This document shows positions 1 to 12,577 of a DNA stretch of 64,000 nucleotides, one piece after another. The translations under genes and the position numbers were made by a program. Below the pieces are notes generated by a model, which had not been told where the DNA came from, ran no database searches, and saw nothing but the letters and a program-made list of their open reading frames with translations. Position 1 is the first letter of the stretch. Each line of letters opens with the position of its first letter. Source of the DNA: Cercis canadensis (taxonomy: Eukaryota > Streptophyta > Magnoliopsida > Fabales > Fabaceae); contig QAOA01003969.1 of NCBI GenBank assembly GCA_003255065.1, positions 51,749 to 115,748 of the forward strand, given 5' to 3'.

Positions 1-450
1 TGGGCCTATGGAATGGGCCTATTTATCCAATTGCCTTTATATTTTTTTTTATTAATTTGTTGTTTTAGATTATCTATTGGACTGGGCCTTTTTGTTAAAA
101 TTGTTTTCTCTTATTCAGTTTGGACCACTATGTTTCGAGCACATTAATATTAACCCAAGTGAATTCGTGGGCCTATTGAAGTTCTTGGACCTTTGGTTCT
201 TAAATTATTTTTTTGCTACCATATTAACTTATTGGGCTGGACCCTTTTAGTGAGGTTATTTCTATGTGTTTAGTTTGGGCCTTTTTATTTCAAGCCTATT
301 AGTTAAGACCCATATTTTTGTTCTATTAGAGTCTTTGAGCCCTTTTTGTTTTGGATATTTATCTATGGTTTGGTTTAGGTCACTAGATATAAATTTGGGC
401 TGATTTATTTATCCATTTCATAGTTTTCATTTCATTTACTTGTTCCTTGC

Positions 451-484
<34 letters not shown>

Positions 485-1710
485 TTGTCTTAAAAGCACT
501 AATTTACTTTATTCTATTTGCTTACATACTTTATGTCATTTTATATTATAATTTGTCATTTCTGCAAATAAAATCAAAGCTCCAACGATGCTAAAGAATA
601 ACTGTTATGACAATTTTTTCCTAACATTCCTAAGGTGATAAGCACTTTCTTGGTTATACTAGAAGCGTTGGTATGACTAATAAAATCTCTAATATCACTT
701 TTGTTTTTAAATTTTAGTTACATCTTTTTTGTCATTTATCATTTATTTGTTACATTTTATTTTATCTCTTTATCATTCTTTTTACTTAATGTTAGAATAA
801 GATTACTCATGATGGAATAATTAAAATTAGCCATAATAATGGTTATGTTTTGACATTCTGGAGGTAAAAGGAATCTTTCTAATTTCACCAAAAATGCTGG
901 CGGGATTTGAGATCAATCCCTGATAAAAATCTTTTCTACGTATAAGTATTCTAAGAGCAGTAAATCTTTAACCTAGTGTCCTAATAATTTTTATGTGGAT
1001 CAAAAGTGCCAATGAGAAAATAATCAATGATAGTTGTGATGACAGCGACTCATTAACATTCTAGAGGTGAGGAGCGTCGCTTTAATCTTCCCAAAAACGC
1101 TAGTAGACTTAAAAGAAGACCTCTAATAAAAAAAAAAAAATCCACAAAACCATTAATTTATTTATTAAACTACTTATTTTAACATGTATAACATATTCCG
1201 CACATTTTCAAATCATCGCTTAGTTAATTAAATGCTAAAAACTACATATGACAGAATAAATTTGGGAGGATTGTAATAACAATAGCTATCTCTAATAAAT
1301 AGTCTTGAAATGTCTCTTTAGGTTTCGCTAGAAGAGCCGGCAGGGCCTAATAAAGTACTAATTTATTTTAAAAATATAACGTAAGGGCCAATTTAACTCA
1401 CTTAGAAAGACAACAAATGATTAAACAAGTAACCATTATAAGAGCAAGCATTGTAGGGTTCTAATACCTTTCCTACACGTAATTAACCCCTGAATCCAAA
1501 CTTTGAATATAAACCATTCATTTGGGTGTCTAATTGCACCATTTTATTTGTTAAAAATAGAATAAAACAACTGTTGACGACTCAATTCTCTTACATTTCT
1601 TGCATATCATATCTTGCACTTATATTTTATTTCTTCCGTGGGGATTTTACCACTCCGCATCGCGCTTCTAGAAGGATGTTGCGACAAGATAAACTATTTT
1701 TATCTTTAAT
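1..1710 (+). mobile_element. Degraded LTR-type relic, probably Ty3/gypsy (Tat/Ogre-like)
   Basis: No coding region is seen. Bases 1-410 are dense in TGGGCC/GGGCCT words. Between about 600 and 1360 a loose unit recurs about four times, built around ACATTCTAGAGGTGAGGAGC and AAAACGCTAGTAGACTT (near 620-690, 850-930, 1055-1130 and 1300-1350). At 1465-1710 follow ACACGTAATTAACCCCTGAA, CTGTTGACGACTCAATTCTC and CCGCATCGCGCTTCTAGAAG. From memory these resemble the end of Tat/Ogre-lineage LTRs and the region after them. That assignment is recall plus inference: no LTR pair or polymerase remnant is present, and the left end lies outside the window. Confidence 0.45.
453..484. repeat. (ATT)n microsatellite
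   Basis: About ten uninterrupted ATT units, inside the LTR-like relic. Confidence 0.95.
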
Positions 1711-3250
1711 TGATAAACAATTACCACTTGACTACAAAACTCACAAATCCTGAAAATAACATTAATACCACTTGACTACAAAGCGGTTTGATTAAAGCAC
1801 TGTATTACCCCCAGCGTTCTCTTCCTCTCATGGGTCATAGCTTGAATTGGCTAATGAATATGAACCTCTCTTCCTCCCTCTGAGAAACATCCTGTGTACT
1901 AATAAATATATACTCTACAGACACAAAAATAAATTCTATTATAGAACTCATATATATATGGGTCCACTTTTTTATGTGTCTGTTATGTATTTGGACTCTC
2001 TAATTAAGAGTACCATATGACTCGTAATCCTCAAGTGGGAAGTCACCACATGGTTGTTAGTTAGCTTTTAAATATTTTTCCAAACATGGAAAAAAGGTAT
2101 TTTTCTTAGCATGTAATTTTCTGATGAAACAAAGGGATGTAATTATAGTACCCAAATTTCTGTTTCTTGTAATCTTCTTAGTTTTAGCATGTCATTTTTG
2201 TTGAGGAATGCTAATCCTTAATGAATCTTTCTTCATGGGGCCCCTCTTGTAAGAATCATTTCTAGATATCAAAGTAAAAAAAAAAATGTTCCAATTCCAT
2301 ATGACATTTTTTTATATAATCGCCAAAATTTATTGAAAATGACAGCCATATTTCATCATAAAAGAATCATTTTGAGAAATCAAAATAAAAAAAAAAATTA
2401 TTAAGAGCAATCTGCACGGACTTCTACCCTTTTCATTCAATTAAAGAGTTATTATAAATTTACACATAAAAAAAAAAAAGAGTTATTATATATGCACAAA
2501 ACAAATCATGTCTACCTAACTGCAACTCAATATGTTTGCATCAGAAAATTATTTCAAAGTTTGAGTTGTTGATAGTAATTTCTAGGAGATGGGCCTGCAT
2601 TTCTTGCATTTGCACACACTTGACACTTTTCAAAATTACCCCTTAGTAGTTATTAATTATGTTTATGTATTTGTTTGTAGGTAAATAGTGATTGTAATTT
2701 CAATTAAGGAGATTTAAATTGGAGAAGAGGAGTGAAGAGATCAGCTTTATACTTTAGAGCACACTCCACTAAACTGAGTTCTTCCCCTTTTTATTTTGTT
2801 CATATTTAACACCTCTTAAACATAATAATCACATAATTAAAGACAATAATCATATCAAAAGTACTTAAAAAAAGACAATAATTATATATTTTATGCGTAA
2901 TAATTTATCAATATATAAATAGAATAATTATATAATCCGAGTAAGGATTAGTCTCGTACAAAAAATATAAGTACCACCTTGTGAAAAACAAAAACAAAAA
3001 AATCATGTGCATATGCTTACAAAGACTGCAGACACATCACACCAAAATTTAACATATTAAAATATTTTTGGTCTTCAAATTGCTCTTAGATATCTATATA
3101 AAAAAGTAACATGGAAATAACTTTACCTTTTTATATTCTAAATTAGAAGTCATTGAAAAAGAAATGAGAATTTTTTTTCTTAAAAAAAAAGTCAGAGAGT
3201 TTACTTTCCAAATTTAATTATAAACAAGAATGAAATAAAGAGAATATTAA
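1711..3250. other. Intergenic, no gene seen
   Basis: AT-rich with several poly-A runs. A short direct repeat sits at about 2250-2285 and 2362-2400 (AGAATCATTT followed by an A-rich run). No open reading frame here resembles a protein family I know. A TATA-like TCTATATAAAAA lies near 3091-3102, but it is over 700 bases before the phosphatase start codon and is not clearly linked to it. Confidence 0.6.
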
Positions 3251-3399
3251 CGAGCAAGGTGGTCTCATTCTCATATTCGATTGGTTTCTTACTTGGCCAC
3301 ACCAAGTGGCAAGTGACAAGTGTCGCAAATGCCAAATGCTTCCCGTTTCCTAAGCGCTTCATCTTCCGTGGCCACCATTATCTCTTCGAAGTTTTGAGT

Positions 3400-3832
3400 T
3401 TCGGGGTCCGCACAGCGCACTCACTACCACTAAACCATCACACACAAACTCCCACTTTACATCTTCAACAATGATTCTCATTTCCTTTCCTTCTCTGCAT
3501 AATGTGAAAAATTTTCCCTCTTTGTTTTCTACTCTTTCCTCCAAACCGAATATATTCTTCGCTTTCCAATTCATCGACCACCATTCGTTTCTAAAGCTCT
3601 AACAACACCAAAAGCAACCCCTTCTCATTCTCTACTCTTAAAAAGATTATACCCATAACTAAAGTCTTCCCAATTTGATTTAAAGTTCTGTCCTTTGGTT
3701 CCAAAGGGATGATAATATCTAAGACCCAACAAGATCAAAGCTTTGTCCTTTATTCGTCTTAGTTTTTCCCCTTTGCTTCTTTATCTTGAAGGTTAAATTC
3801 AGGAAGAGGAAAGTTCAGAGCAGAACCCAGGA
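3400..3832 (+). promoter_or_regulatory. Leader / proximal promoter of the phosphatase gene
   Basis: Pyrimidine-rich, typical of plant leaders, and directly upstream of the ATG at 3833. The transcription start and a possible 5'UTR intron (candidate acceptor AAATTCAG near 3802) cannot be fixed from sequence alone. The reading frames crossing this stretch are low-complexity and are not proposed as genes. Confidence 0.4.
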
Positions 3833-6800
3833 ATGGAACGTGTGGTTCTTGATGGTATAATTAATAGGCTGCTTGAAGTCAGAGGAAGACCTGGGAAGCA
3901 GGTGCAGCTTTCAGAAGCAGAAATCAGGCAGCTTTGTGTTGTTTCCAAAGATATTTTCTTGAAGCAGCCTAATCTGTTGGAACTTGAAGCACCCATTAAG
4001 ATCTGTGGTATCTATTCGTCTACCCCATGTTCTATCTTTCTCTTGATTCCCTGTTCCTTATTCAATTTGATTATTTGGTCATGGCTTTCTATGTGGTTTC
4101 TGATGAGTTTCTGAGTTTGACTTCCAATTTTTAGGTTCTGATATTGTATGGATTGTTGTGTCTGAATATACTAAACCAATTTAAGACTATTCCATAATTA
4201 TATTCATAAAAAAAAAATATGGTCTCAAGTTGCCTTATATTATACCAAAAGGGTAACTTATTATATTGAAGGGGTGATCAAATTGCAAGAACTGATGAAG
4301 CTTTATCCTGGGTTTGGTTTGAAGGAGTACTATGTTAATTATTTAATGTTTGTATCTATGGTTCTCTAGTAAATATGCTCATGTTATTGACTAAATTTAA
4401 TTGTTGGGTCATTGTAGTAGTTGTAGAGTGACATGTTTATCGTAATTGGAATATTTTTTATTTTATCACTTGGACTCCAGAATTATGAAAATAGATCTTT
4501 GAAGATATTCTATATTTATAAAATTTACACAAGGGAAGGTTAAAAAACTCGGGCTGGTTGAGTAGTATTGATTCTCGTTATTCTTTTCCTGAGTTATTTT
4601 GTTTTAATTTGGGACTGTTGGATTGTCATTCTCTTTCTGAGTTATTGTGCTTAAAGTTTTGAAATCAATTATTTTGGTTTACTTTCTTCTTTAAAAAGGT
4701 GGAATTCAACTTGAGACTCTCTGACAACTATTTCTCTGAACTTTTATATTAGTCTTGATATAAGTTACAGTACTGATACCGTATCAGTACTGTCTAGAAA
4801 TTTGATTGTCTTGACTGAGACCTTAACCAGGAAAAACTTCAGAAAAGATATGCATTGAAGATGGACAATGCATTGTTATGACACAAAATGTGGTGTAACA
4901 ATAAAATCATGCCCATTATAGGAAAGAAATTATCCCTTTTAAGTTCTTAGGAAATGTATATCATGTGTTCACTTATAACTTATAAGAAATGAGATGTGAA
5001 AAAGTTGTTTGTGCATTTCAAGTACATTGATTTACTAACATAATGAGGCCTATCTGTTGGCATATTGTTTATAAGCATGTAAATATTTGTATTGTCAGGG
5101 AGTACCGAGAATTTTCAAATATTTAAGCTGTGTGAGGGCTCCTGAATGCATTTATGCTTGTCCAGTTTTATGTGGAAAACCAAATATAGTGCTCATGACT
5201 TACTGAAATGCTTCTACATACGTCTATTGTCATTGCAGTTGGTGTAGATTATATTGTTAGAAATCTCTAGAATTCGTGAAGTTCTTGATAAGACTGCTTA
5301 ACTTGAAGGACAGGCCCAAAACTTGGATATATTGGTATGGGACAATGAAATGCACTAATGTGGTTGCTTTAAGAAACTTGGAAGTACTGCTGGGTTATAT
5401 AAGTGTGTGCTTGATTCTGAGTCATTCTTGCTCTCCTCCCCTTTCTGGTTCTATCTTTCCCCTTTTCCTGGCGCAGCGAACTTTGTTTTTTAGTGCTTTA
5501 ATTATTTACTTAAAAATGGGAGTAATGCCAATAGTTTGCATTAGTAAATGGTCTGGACTTGCATGGTCATGGCCCCTCTTAGGTTCTTTCTTGGGATGAC
5601 ACTCTACTCTATCCTTGCGGATGCCCTATTGATGCATTCAAGCTCCAACCAATGTGTTCTTAGACCAGAAGAAGAAGCATAAAACTTTTGAAAATAGATG
5701 ACCTGTAAATCTAATTGTGCTACTTTCCTAAAAGATTGATCACTTTTTGTCCTGTAGTTTGATGTTGAAAGAGGGATCACTAATGATGCATGGGGCATGA
5801 AACCTTGGAGTACTTTAGCTGGGGATTGTTGTTTATATATGAAGATAAATTTGACTAGTATAGCTGATTGCTAAATTATTGAAACACCTTCTGGAATTTG
5901 CCAAAGTTATTGCAGACAATTATGATGACTCCAAAGATGGCCTCAAAATCCTTTAGTACAAATGATGAATTTAAGAAATTAGTTACCTAGGAGTGTTTCT
6001 TGTAGTCAGTGCAATTTCTTTTACCATTTTTTTGGACTCTGCTTGCACTTTCTTTCTCCACGTTTTGTTGTTTACTTGTCTTTCGACTCATGTTGTTACT
6101 TAAACCAATTATTGGTTATGTGGATGAGGTCTCATTGACTTATGCTCATCCAAGTCAATTCCATGTGGTCAATGGCTTTCAGCACTATCTCATTTATTTA
6201 TTTTTAATGTCTCTTGTTGAAGTGGCACATGCATTATATATACCAACATAATATCTGCCTCATGTGCTGTGGGCTTAACACCCGTGGTAAGGGTGGGATG
6301 AGGTTGGGATATAAGTGTTAGGTTCAATCCCTCGTAAACCCAAAGGAAAAGAAAACATGTGTCTCATCTGCCCCCCACGTGCATTACTCTAGAGTTCTAT
6401 GCTTTCCCAAGTTTTTATGCTGAAGCTTTTCCATGGCATAAGCTTTTACCAGTTTCTCACCTCTCAATATTTAGAAAGTTGAGGTAGAGTGTGGCTCTGT
6501 CTAATAAATTACACCAATCTCCTCTGTATTTAGGCTGCTGCATAGATTAGCCTCCCATTTAAAATACAAAACTCCAACCCTATACTAGAAGAGAAACATT
6601 CCAAAACAGAACAGTTCTATTCTATTATTGTGATTATTATGTTATATAATGTGGTTATTCTTTATGCAATTGAGTTTTGTGTAAAATTCAGAAATATACC
6701 ATGCTTAGCACCTCTTGTCATTGCTAAGTGAGCCAAAGTTACTCCAAGGGTAGTGTTGTTAAACGCATTTAAATTACCGGGTCCGTCTGTTCACAAAAAT

Positions 6801-9800
6801 TAAATAACTCTAAATACCTGAATTTGTCAGTTCATTTGAAGGAACCATTCAAAGTTTTGGGTTTCTCTTTCCAGTATTATTTTCATTACCCACCTCTCTG
6901 GAAGATTCTTGGTCGAGGTGGATATTAGCATCCTACATTAGACTATATGATCCAAAGTCTATTTTCCAATATTTGTTGTTGTTTGGATTATGGAAACAAT
7001 CATACATGGATTTCTTAATGTGTAAAAGGAAAATATTTTTTTCTTTTCTTTAAGTTTGGTGCAGATATCTCATATAATTTTACTATCTTACCAGGAGACA
7101 TTCATGGTCAATATTATGACCTTCTGAGACTTTTTGAATATGGTGGATTACCTCCTCGCTCCAATTACTTATTCTTAGGGGATTATGTGGATCGTGGAAA
7201 GCAGAGTCTGGAGACAATATGTCTTCTTCTTGCATATAAAATAAAGTATCCTGAAAACTTCTTTCTTCTGAGGGGCAACCATGAATGCGCTTCAATAAAC
7301 CGTATATATGGATTCTATGATGAATGTAAACGGAGATTCAGTGTCAGGCTCTGGAAGCTATTCACCGATTGCTTCAACTGCTTGCCAGTGGCAGCTCTTA
7401 TTGATGAAAAGATACTCTGTATGCACGGCGGACTCTCTCCTGATTTGTTCAATTTAACTCAGATAAGGAGTTTACCACGTCCTGCTGAAGTCCCTGACAC
7501 GGGTCTACTATGTGACCTCCTCTGGTCTGATCCTAGTAAAGACATCACTGGTTGGGGAGTCAATGAGCGAGGAGTGTCCTATACTTTTGGTGCTGACAGG
7601 GTTTCAGAATTTCTTCGAAAGTTTGATCTTGACTTAATTTGCAGAGCCCACCAGGTTTCATCTGCTTCCTTTTTTAACTTTCAACTATGTGATTCTAATG
7701 GTAGTTTAAATTGTGTAAGTATAACATACTAATTATATTTAATGTTGCAGGTTGTGGAAGATGGATATGAATTCTTTGCTAATAGACAACTTGTGACTAT
7801 ATTTTCAGCACCCAATTACTGTGGAGAGTTTGACAATGCTGGTGCAATGATGACTGTTGATGAGACACTTATGTGTTCTTTTCAAATATTAAAGCCTCTG
7901 GATAAAAAGTCAAAATTTGGTTTTGGGAGCTCGACTACAATTAAACCCAGTACTCAAACAAAAATAAAGGTAGTTCCATTCTTTCATCCAAAAGTTGCAG
8001 ACCTTTTCTATGAATTGTTTAAAAGACTCTTATTGTCGGTAGGAAAATATGATGTGAGTAGCATTACTTTATTCAGGAGAAAAAAAAAAAATATTGCTGC
8101 ACAGAAATACTTTATTGATTTTTTAGTATGTTGAGGTATTATAACTATACTCTCTGCCCTTCTTTTCGCTGGAGAGGAAGGCTAATTTCCATGTATAAAC
8201 TAGACCAAAGTAATGTCAGCTTTCAAAAATAAATACTCGCATTGATATCCGAGCTTGATAACATGTTATTCCAGAGAGATAAAACTTTTTGCATCTGACA
8301 TATCAGGCAACTGCAAACTACAAAGGGATTATATGTTTTTTGCTGAGTTACATAAGGATTATATGCTTGCATAGTTGAAGATGTAAATTTTAATGTCTTT
8401 TTTGTATCTAAGAATGGGTCTGTAAATTGCTATATAGGTCAGAGATGGAAAGTTTTAGCTTCAAATTGTATACAGTGGAGGTTTCCTGTGTTTCTTTGTT
8501 AGGTCTAAACAAAATAATCATTTAGCAAAAACAAAAAGTGTGCTGTCCTGTGGGCCTTGCATGAGAGGATAATTACCTAGGCTACAAGATTTTGTCACTG
8601 TATTTGAAGTTTTGGTTTGTCCGATTGGTGTCATACTTCCGCAGATTTGTTCCTGTGATTGACTGAAAGCAAAAGCTATATGGTGCTGTTCTGAAAAGCA
8701 TATGCTTCTGGATCCTTTTGCAAGCTCTCTTGTGGACTGTTGTTATTACTATTATTATCATAGATCTACGTCCACTGTCCTCTAATCTATGTCAAAAGAG
8801 CTGCATAGATCAATTTGACCAAACCAGGTTTATAAAGCTAGAACTAAGAAAATGGAGAGAGAACCTTGAGAGTGTAGTTTAGCTGGATTGTGAAGATGAT
8901 AAGTACAAGCTTAGGCTTAGTAGAAGTAGGACCAGTTTATGAAGCATAAATATTGCAAGATTAAGAAGAGGTAGTAGAAATTGATAGACAAAGAATAAAA
9001 ATTTGATCAGTTTCAGTATTTAAGTTCAATAATTGGTCCGAGTGTCTGAAACACATGGTTATTGAAATGGCTTATCTGCTACTATCTCCAATATTAGTTT
9101 TGCTTCAAGGTATAATATGGTTTTAAGGGAATTCTATTCTCACATTTGAACTATTATGTATTCAAGTCATCTATTCTTTGAGAAAAAGGCCATGGTTTTA
9201 TTCGTGCATAGGTAAATAAAAAAAAAAAAAAATTATAGAGTTATGTTCTGTTTGATAAATACTACATGGAATTATCCAGCAGATTGGCCATGCTTTCTTC
9301 TGTATATCTTGGCTGTAACCATATCTGTTTGCTTAATTGATGATGTCAAGATTTAGAAAGATTTACGGAAACCAGCATCAAGTGAAGCTCATTGATACAT
9401 GCAAGTACTGCATTGATTTTGGCATTAGCAAATTGGTTTATAGTGAATGTCTCTAAANAATACTACATGGAATTATCCAGCAGATTGGCTATGCTTTCTT
9501 CTGTATATCTTGGCTGTAACCATATCTGTTTGCTTAATTGATGATGTCAAGATTTAGAAAGATTTACGGAAACCAGCATCAAGTGAAGCTCATTGATACA
9601 TGCAAGTACTGCATTGATTTTGGCATTAGCAAATTGGTTTATAGTGAATGTCTCTAAATTAGCGAGAGATTCATCTCTAAAATTTATTTTACATTTCTGG
9701 TGCAAACTGCAAACTTCTACACTTCGCATTTTCTTCATACCATCAGATTCTTCTCTAGATGCTTGCCATATCAGAAATTTATCTGTTAAGCTGTATTTTT

Positions 9801-10130
9801 GTATGAATACATCATACATCTTGAACTTTCCTTCTATTTTAAAAGCTTCATTTATTCAATTCGTATTTGACTCAACAAGCTAGTCTACAACTATGACATT
9901 CCAGATTCTAGAATTGAGCATGTTAGCATCTAGATTAGCTAAAATACTATGAATGAAACTTATATTCTGCAAAAATTGGTGTAAAATACAGTGATATTTT
10001 TTGGTTTTCATTATTTGTCTAGTTGAATTCTGACACCTATTCCTTCTTATTGAACACTTGACTCTATGTTCTAAGATGTTTACTGTCTTTTGTTTGTTTT
10101 GCCTTCTTCCAGGCATTTCTTGGGGTTTAA
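3833..10130 (+). CDS. TOPP: Serine/threonine protein phosphatase PP1 catalytic subunit (plant TOPP type)
   Basis: Coding exons 3833-4007, 7095-7654, 7751-7969 and 10113-10130, all with GT-AG introns, give 972 nt and 323 residues, the usual TOPP length. The enzyme removes phosphate from Ser/Thr with a two-metal centre; regulatory partners normally set its targets in nucleus and cytosol. Visible motifs: GDIHGQ (D60, H62), GDYVDRG (D88, R92), GNHE (N120, H121), MHGG (H169), CRAHQ (H244) and [11 protein letters not shown] (266-276). These match the PP1 metal and catalytic residues with a constant offset of four from the animal enzyme. Intron 1 splits the Gly codon of ICG/DIHG; intron 2 follows RAHQ. 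The last exon codes only AFLGV-stop after a 2.1-kb intron and restores the FLG-type tail of plant PP1. Without that splice the third exon would run on into an unrelated tail. Some residues differ from common TOPPs ([16 protein letters not shown]), so this is a somewhat divergent isoform. Confidence 0.95.
4008..7094 (+). other. Intron 1 of the phosphatase gene
   Basis: 3087 bases, donor GTATCT and acceptor CTTACCAG. It holds no recognisable protein fragment. It contains one SINE-like relic (6265-6355). The open frames near 5276 and 6009 are hydrophobic low-complexity reads in AT-rich intron and resemble nothing I know. Confidence 0.85.
6265..6355 (+). repeat. tRNA-derived SINE-like relic
   Basis: A GGGCTTAACACCCGTGGTAA block with a GGTTCAATCCC box-B-like sequence about 50 bases on, then an A-rich tail. 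This is the layout of a tRNA-derived SINE. No target duplication was found. Confidence 0.4.
7970..10112 (+). other. Intron 3 of the phosphatase gene
   Basis: 2143 bases between the AAG|GTAGTT donor and TTCTTCCAG|GCATTT acceptor. True length is probably about 200 bases less, because 9459-9658 repeats 9258-9457 across a single N at 9458. No other gene is seen inside it. Confidence 0.8.
9258..9658. repeat. 200-bp direct copy pair around a single N (probable assembly artefact)
   Basis: Copies 9258-9457 and 9459-9658, equal in length and nearly identical, with N at 9458 between them. This fits two overlapping contigs joined without merging. Confidence 0.85.
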
Positions 10131-12119
10131 GTATGACCTGATGGAGCTGTCTTAGATCAGAAATATTTGGAATATAGCGACAAAGGTAATGTAGTTCGTG
10201 TTCATTGTCAAGGAAGAATATAAATAGTAACATTACTTACTACTAATAAGCTGTGAAGAATCCAGGAGAATTGCCTCTGCTGAAGGTTTTAGGGAAGGCA
10301 GTAATGTTTCATATTCTGCTCATGCCCATATAAATACCAACCACAAAGGAAGCTCGATTTCCTTTTTTTCTTTTCTTTTCTTTTTGTTTAAGCCTTGTGT
10401 GGGTGCAAGGCAATTGTCTTATTCATCATATTCTCCAAATCTCTCCTTGTATTATAATGGCAAACATCATTTGGAAATGAAATCATGCTGGTGTAAATTT
10501 TTCCAATGAAATGTTGTTTTCTTGCTCATTAGGGTTCCTCTTTGGTCTGAAGGTCATTTTAGTTTTGACAAGCTCCAATCCATTATTACCGAATCTTGTA
10601 GAGGTATTGGAATGTCTCAAAATCTCCAGTTATGCCCAACTCCAGGACTTCCTCACACTGAACACATAAATGAACACAACAAAAAGAAAGCACACTAGTT
10701 TAACTATTCATAACTCTTGCATTATAGGATGTCAGACAAAAAAAAAATTGACTATCTGTACTCAATTTTGCCACATAAAACAGCTCTGGAAAGTTTATAG
10801 AAAGATACAGTGTGAATGTAATGTCTTTAGTGGATAATGTATAACTGTCATCTTTCTTATTGAATGAAGGCAATTGAGGTGTGATTAGTTGTAAGGGATT
10901 TGATAGTTTGCAATTGCAAGGGATCTTAAATTTCAACTTCTATGCTTATTAGGGTTGTTCATGGACTGGGATGGTTTGGAGTTAAATTCTTACTCAACCT
11001 AACTTATATGAAGATCTAAACCAAACCAATCCATCAGTTTGGTTTAAATGGAGGTTTTCTTTCAACCTAACAACATTTTCCATGATAATATAGATGTTGT
11101 TGATGGAAATAGAGGTTTTCTTTCAACATTTACAGTATTTGTCAGCAAGAAACAGTAAAGATACACATACGTCAACTCAGAAAGTAGTACACAGGAGAAG
11201 GCGTATAGTCACATGAAATTAGAATTTCAGATACTTGGTTGCAAAGTTTTATCTATTCAAGATGAAATTGAAAATGATCTTATTTGTGGAAAAATAAACT
11301 AGCAGTTAACTCAAACATAATCATAGCATATCAATGGCCTATGAATTTAAGAAAACTCCATTGTTCTTTGCAGTCAAAGGGTTTGATATTAAGCATCTGT
11401 CATATCTGACATACTTATGGTACAATATTTTATTGGCAGTACTTTGGTTATATTAAACTTTGTGAGCTGCTAGTTTATCTGACATGTGGCTCACTCATGC
11501 TCTCAAGTTGCAAAACATGTTTCTTCCTTTATCGAATTTAACATTTCTGTGGTAAAGGAGTTTAGTTCATTTTTTATATCTCCATGCCAAAAGTCAATTT
11601 TGACTTTCTATATTAATTCCCATAAAGAACACGTTCATGTAGGAGCTTGCCACTATCTTGAGGAAGTAAATGGTAATTACTTTTCCTCTAGGGTCAATAA
11701 GCATATCTTCGTATATGATTAACTTAAATTGTATGGTTAAAAAGTCAATTGTAAAAGATAAAAAAAAAAATAAAAAATTGTGAGATTAAGGATTCAAACT
11801 TTTATACAATTATATAACTACGAACGAAAATACAATAAAAATGAAATTAATGTCAAATGCTTATTTATATTTGAAAAAAAAAAAAANAAAAGAAGAAGCC
11901 AAAACATATGCAATACATGTAATATTATCGATGATGAACATAGATGTTTGAGATGGATGTTGAAGGCTTTCTATCAACATTTAGCCATACATGTTAGCAA
12001 AAGCAGTAAAAACATACAAATCCATAATTAATTTTAGACAGCAGTAATAAAAAGGAGAAGATGTATTTTGACAGGAAATTAAAATATCGAGTGCTTGATT
12101 GTCAGTTTAAAATTATGTA
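10131..12119. other. 3' end of phosphatase transcript, then intergenic
   Basis: The first few hundred bases after the stop at 10130 are presumably 3'UTR; no single poly-A signal stands out. From about 10500 to 12119 no gene is seen. An N at 11887 sits in a poly-A run. Confidence 0.5.
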
Positions 12120-12260
12120 TTTGGGGGACACATCAGTGGTTGAGTACTTGGTATTTCATAATAGAGATACCAGGTTCAAATTTGATTGGGAGTAGATGAT
12201 ATGAATTTTTGGAGGGAATAGGCTACCCCTGTCTCCACTGGACAATAAAAAGAAATATCT
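12120..12260 (+). repeat. tRNA-derived SINE-like element
   Basis: CAGTGGTTGAGTACTTGG (box-A-like), then ATACCAGGTTCAAATTTG (box-B-like), then a body ending CTCCACTGGACAATAAAAAG with an A-rich tail. The layout is that of a tRNA-derived SINE of about 140 bp. Its tail is copied again across the N at 12399. Confidence 0.5.
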
Positions 12261-12577
12261 ATTTTCGAAAGAAAGCATGCTTACATAAACGATGCTTATT
12301 TTAATAAAAGAAATGCTAAAGAAATTCTCCCTTTCTATATATAAGACAGTTAAGTATGTCTTGGGATGTGATTACATAATTCTAATGGTATGTTTGGTNA
12401 GCTACCCCTGTCTCCACTGGACAATAACAAGAAATATCTATTTTCGAAAGAAAGCATGCTTACATAAACGATGCTTATTTTAATAAAATAAATGCTCAAG
12501 AAATTCTCCCTTTCTATATATAAGACAGTTAAGTATGTCTTGGGATGTGATTACATAATTCTAATGGTATGTTTGGT
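12222..12577. repeat. 177-bp direct copy pair around a single N (probable assembly artefact)
   Basis: Copies 12222-12398 and 12401-12577, with N at 12399. They differ at a few bases (for example AATAAAAAG against AATAACAAG), as two alleles would. Confidence 0.85.

Noticed and set aside
3009-3016. GCATATGC P1BS-like site upstream of the phosphatase
   Set aside because: It lies about 800 bases before the start codon and such loose matches are expected every few kb by chance.
7970-8134. Phosphatase exon 3 extending to a stop at 8134
   Set aside because: The tail has no similarity to PP1; a donor at 7970 and the distant 18-nt exon give the family-like end.
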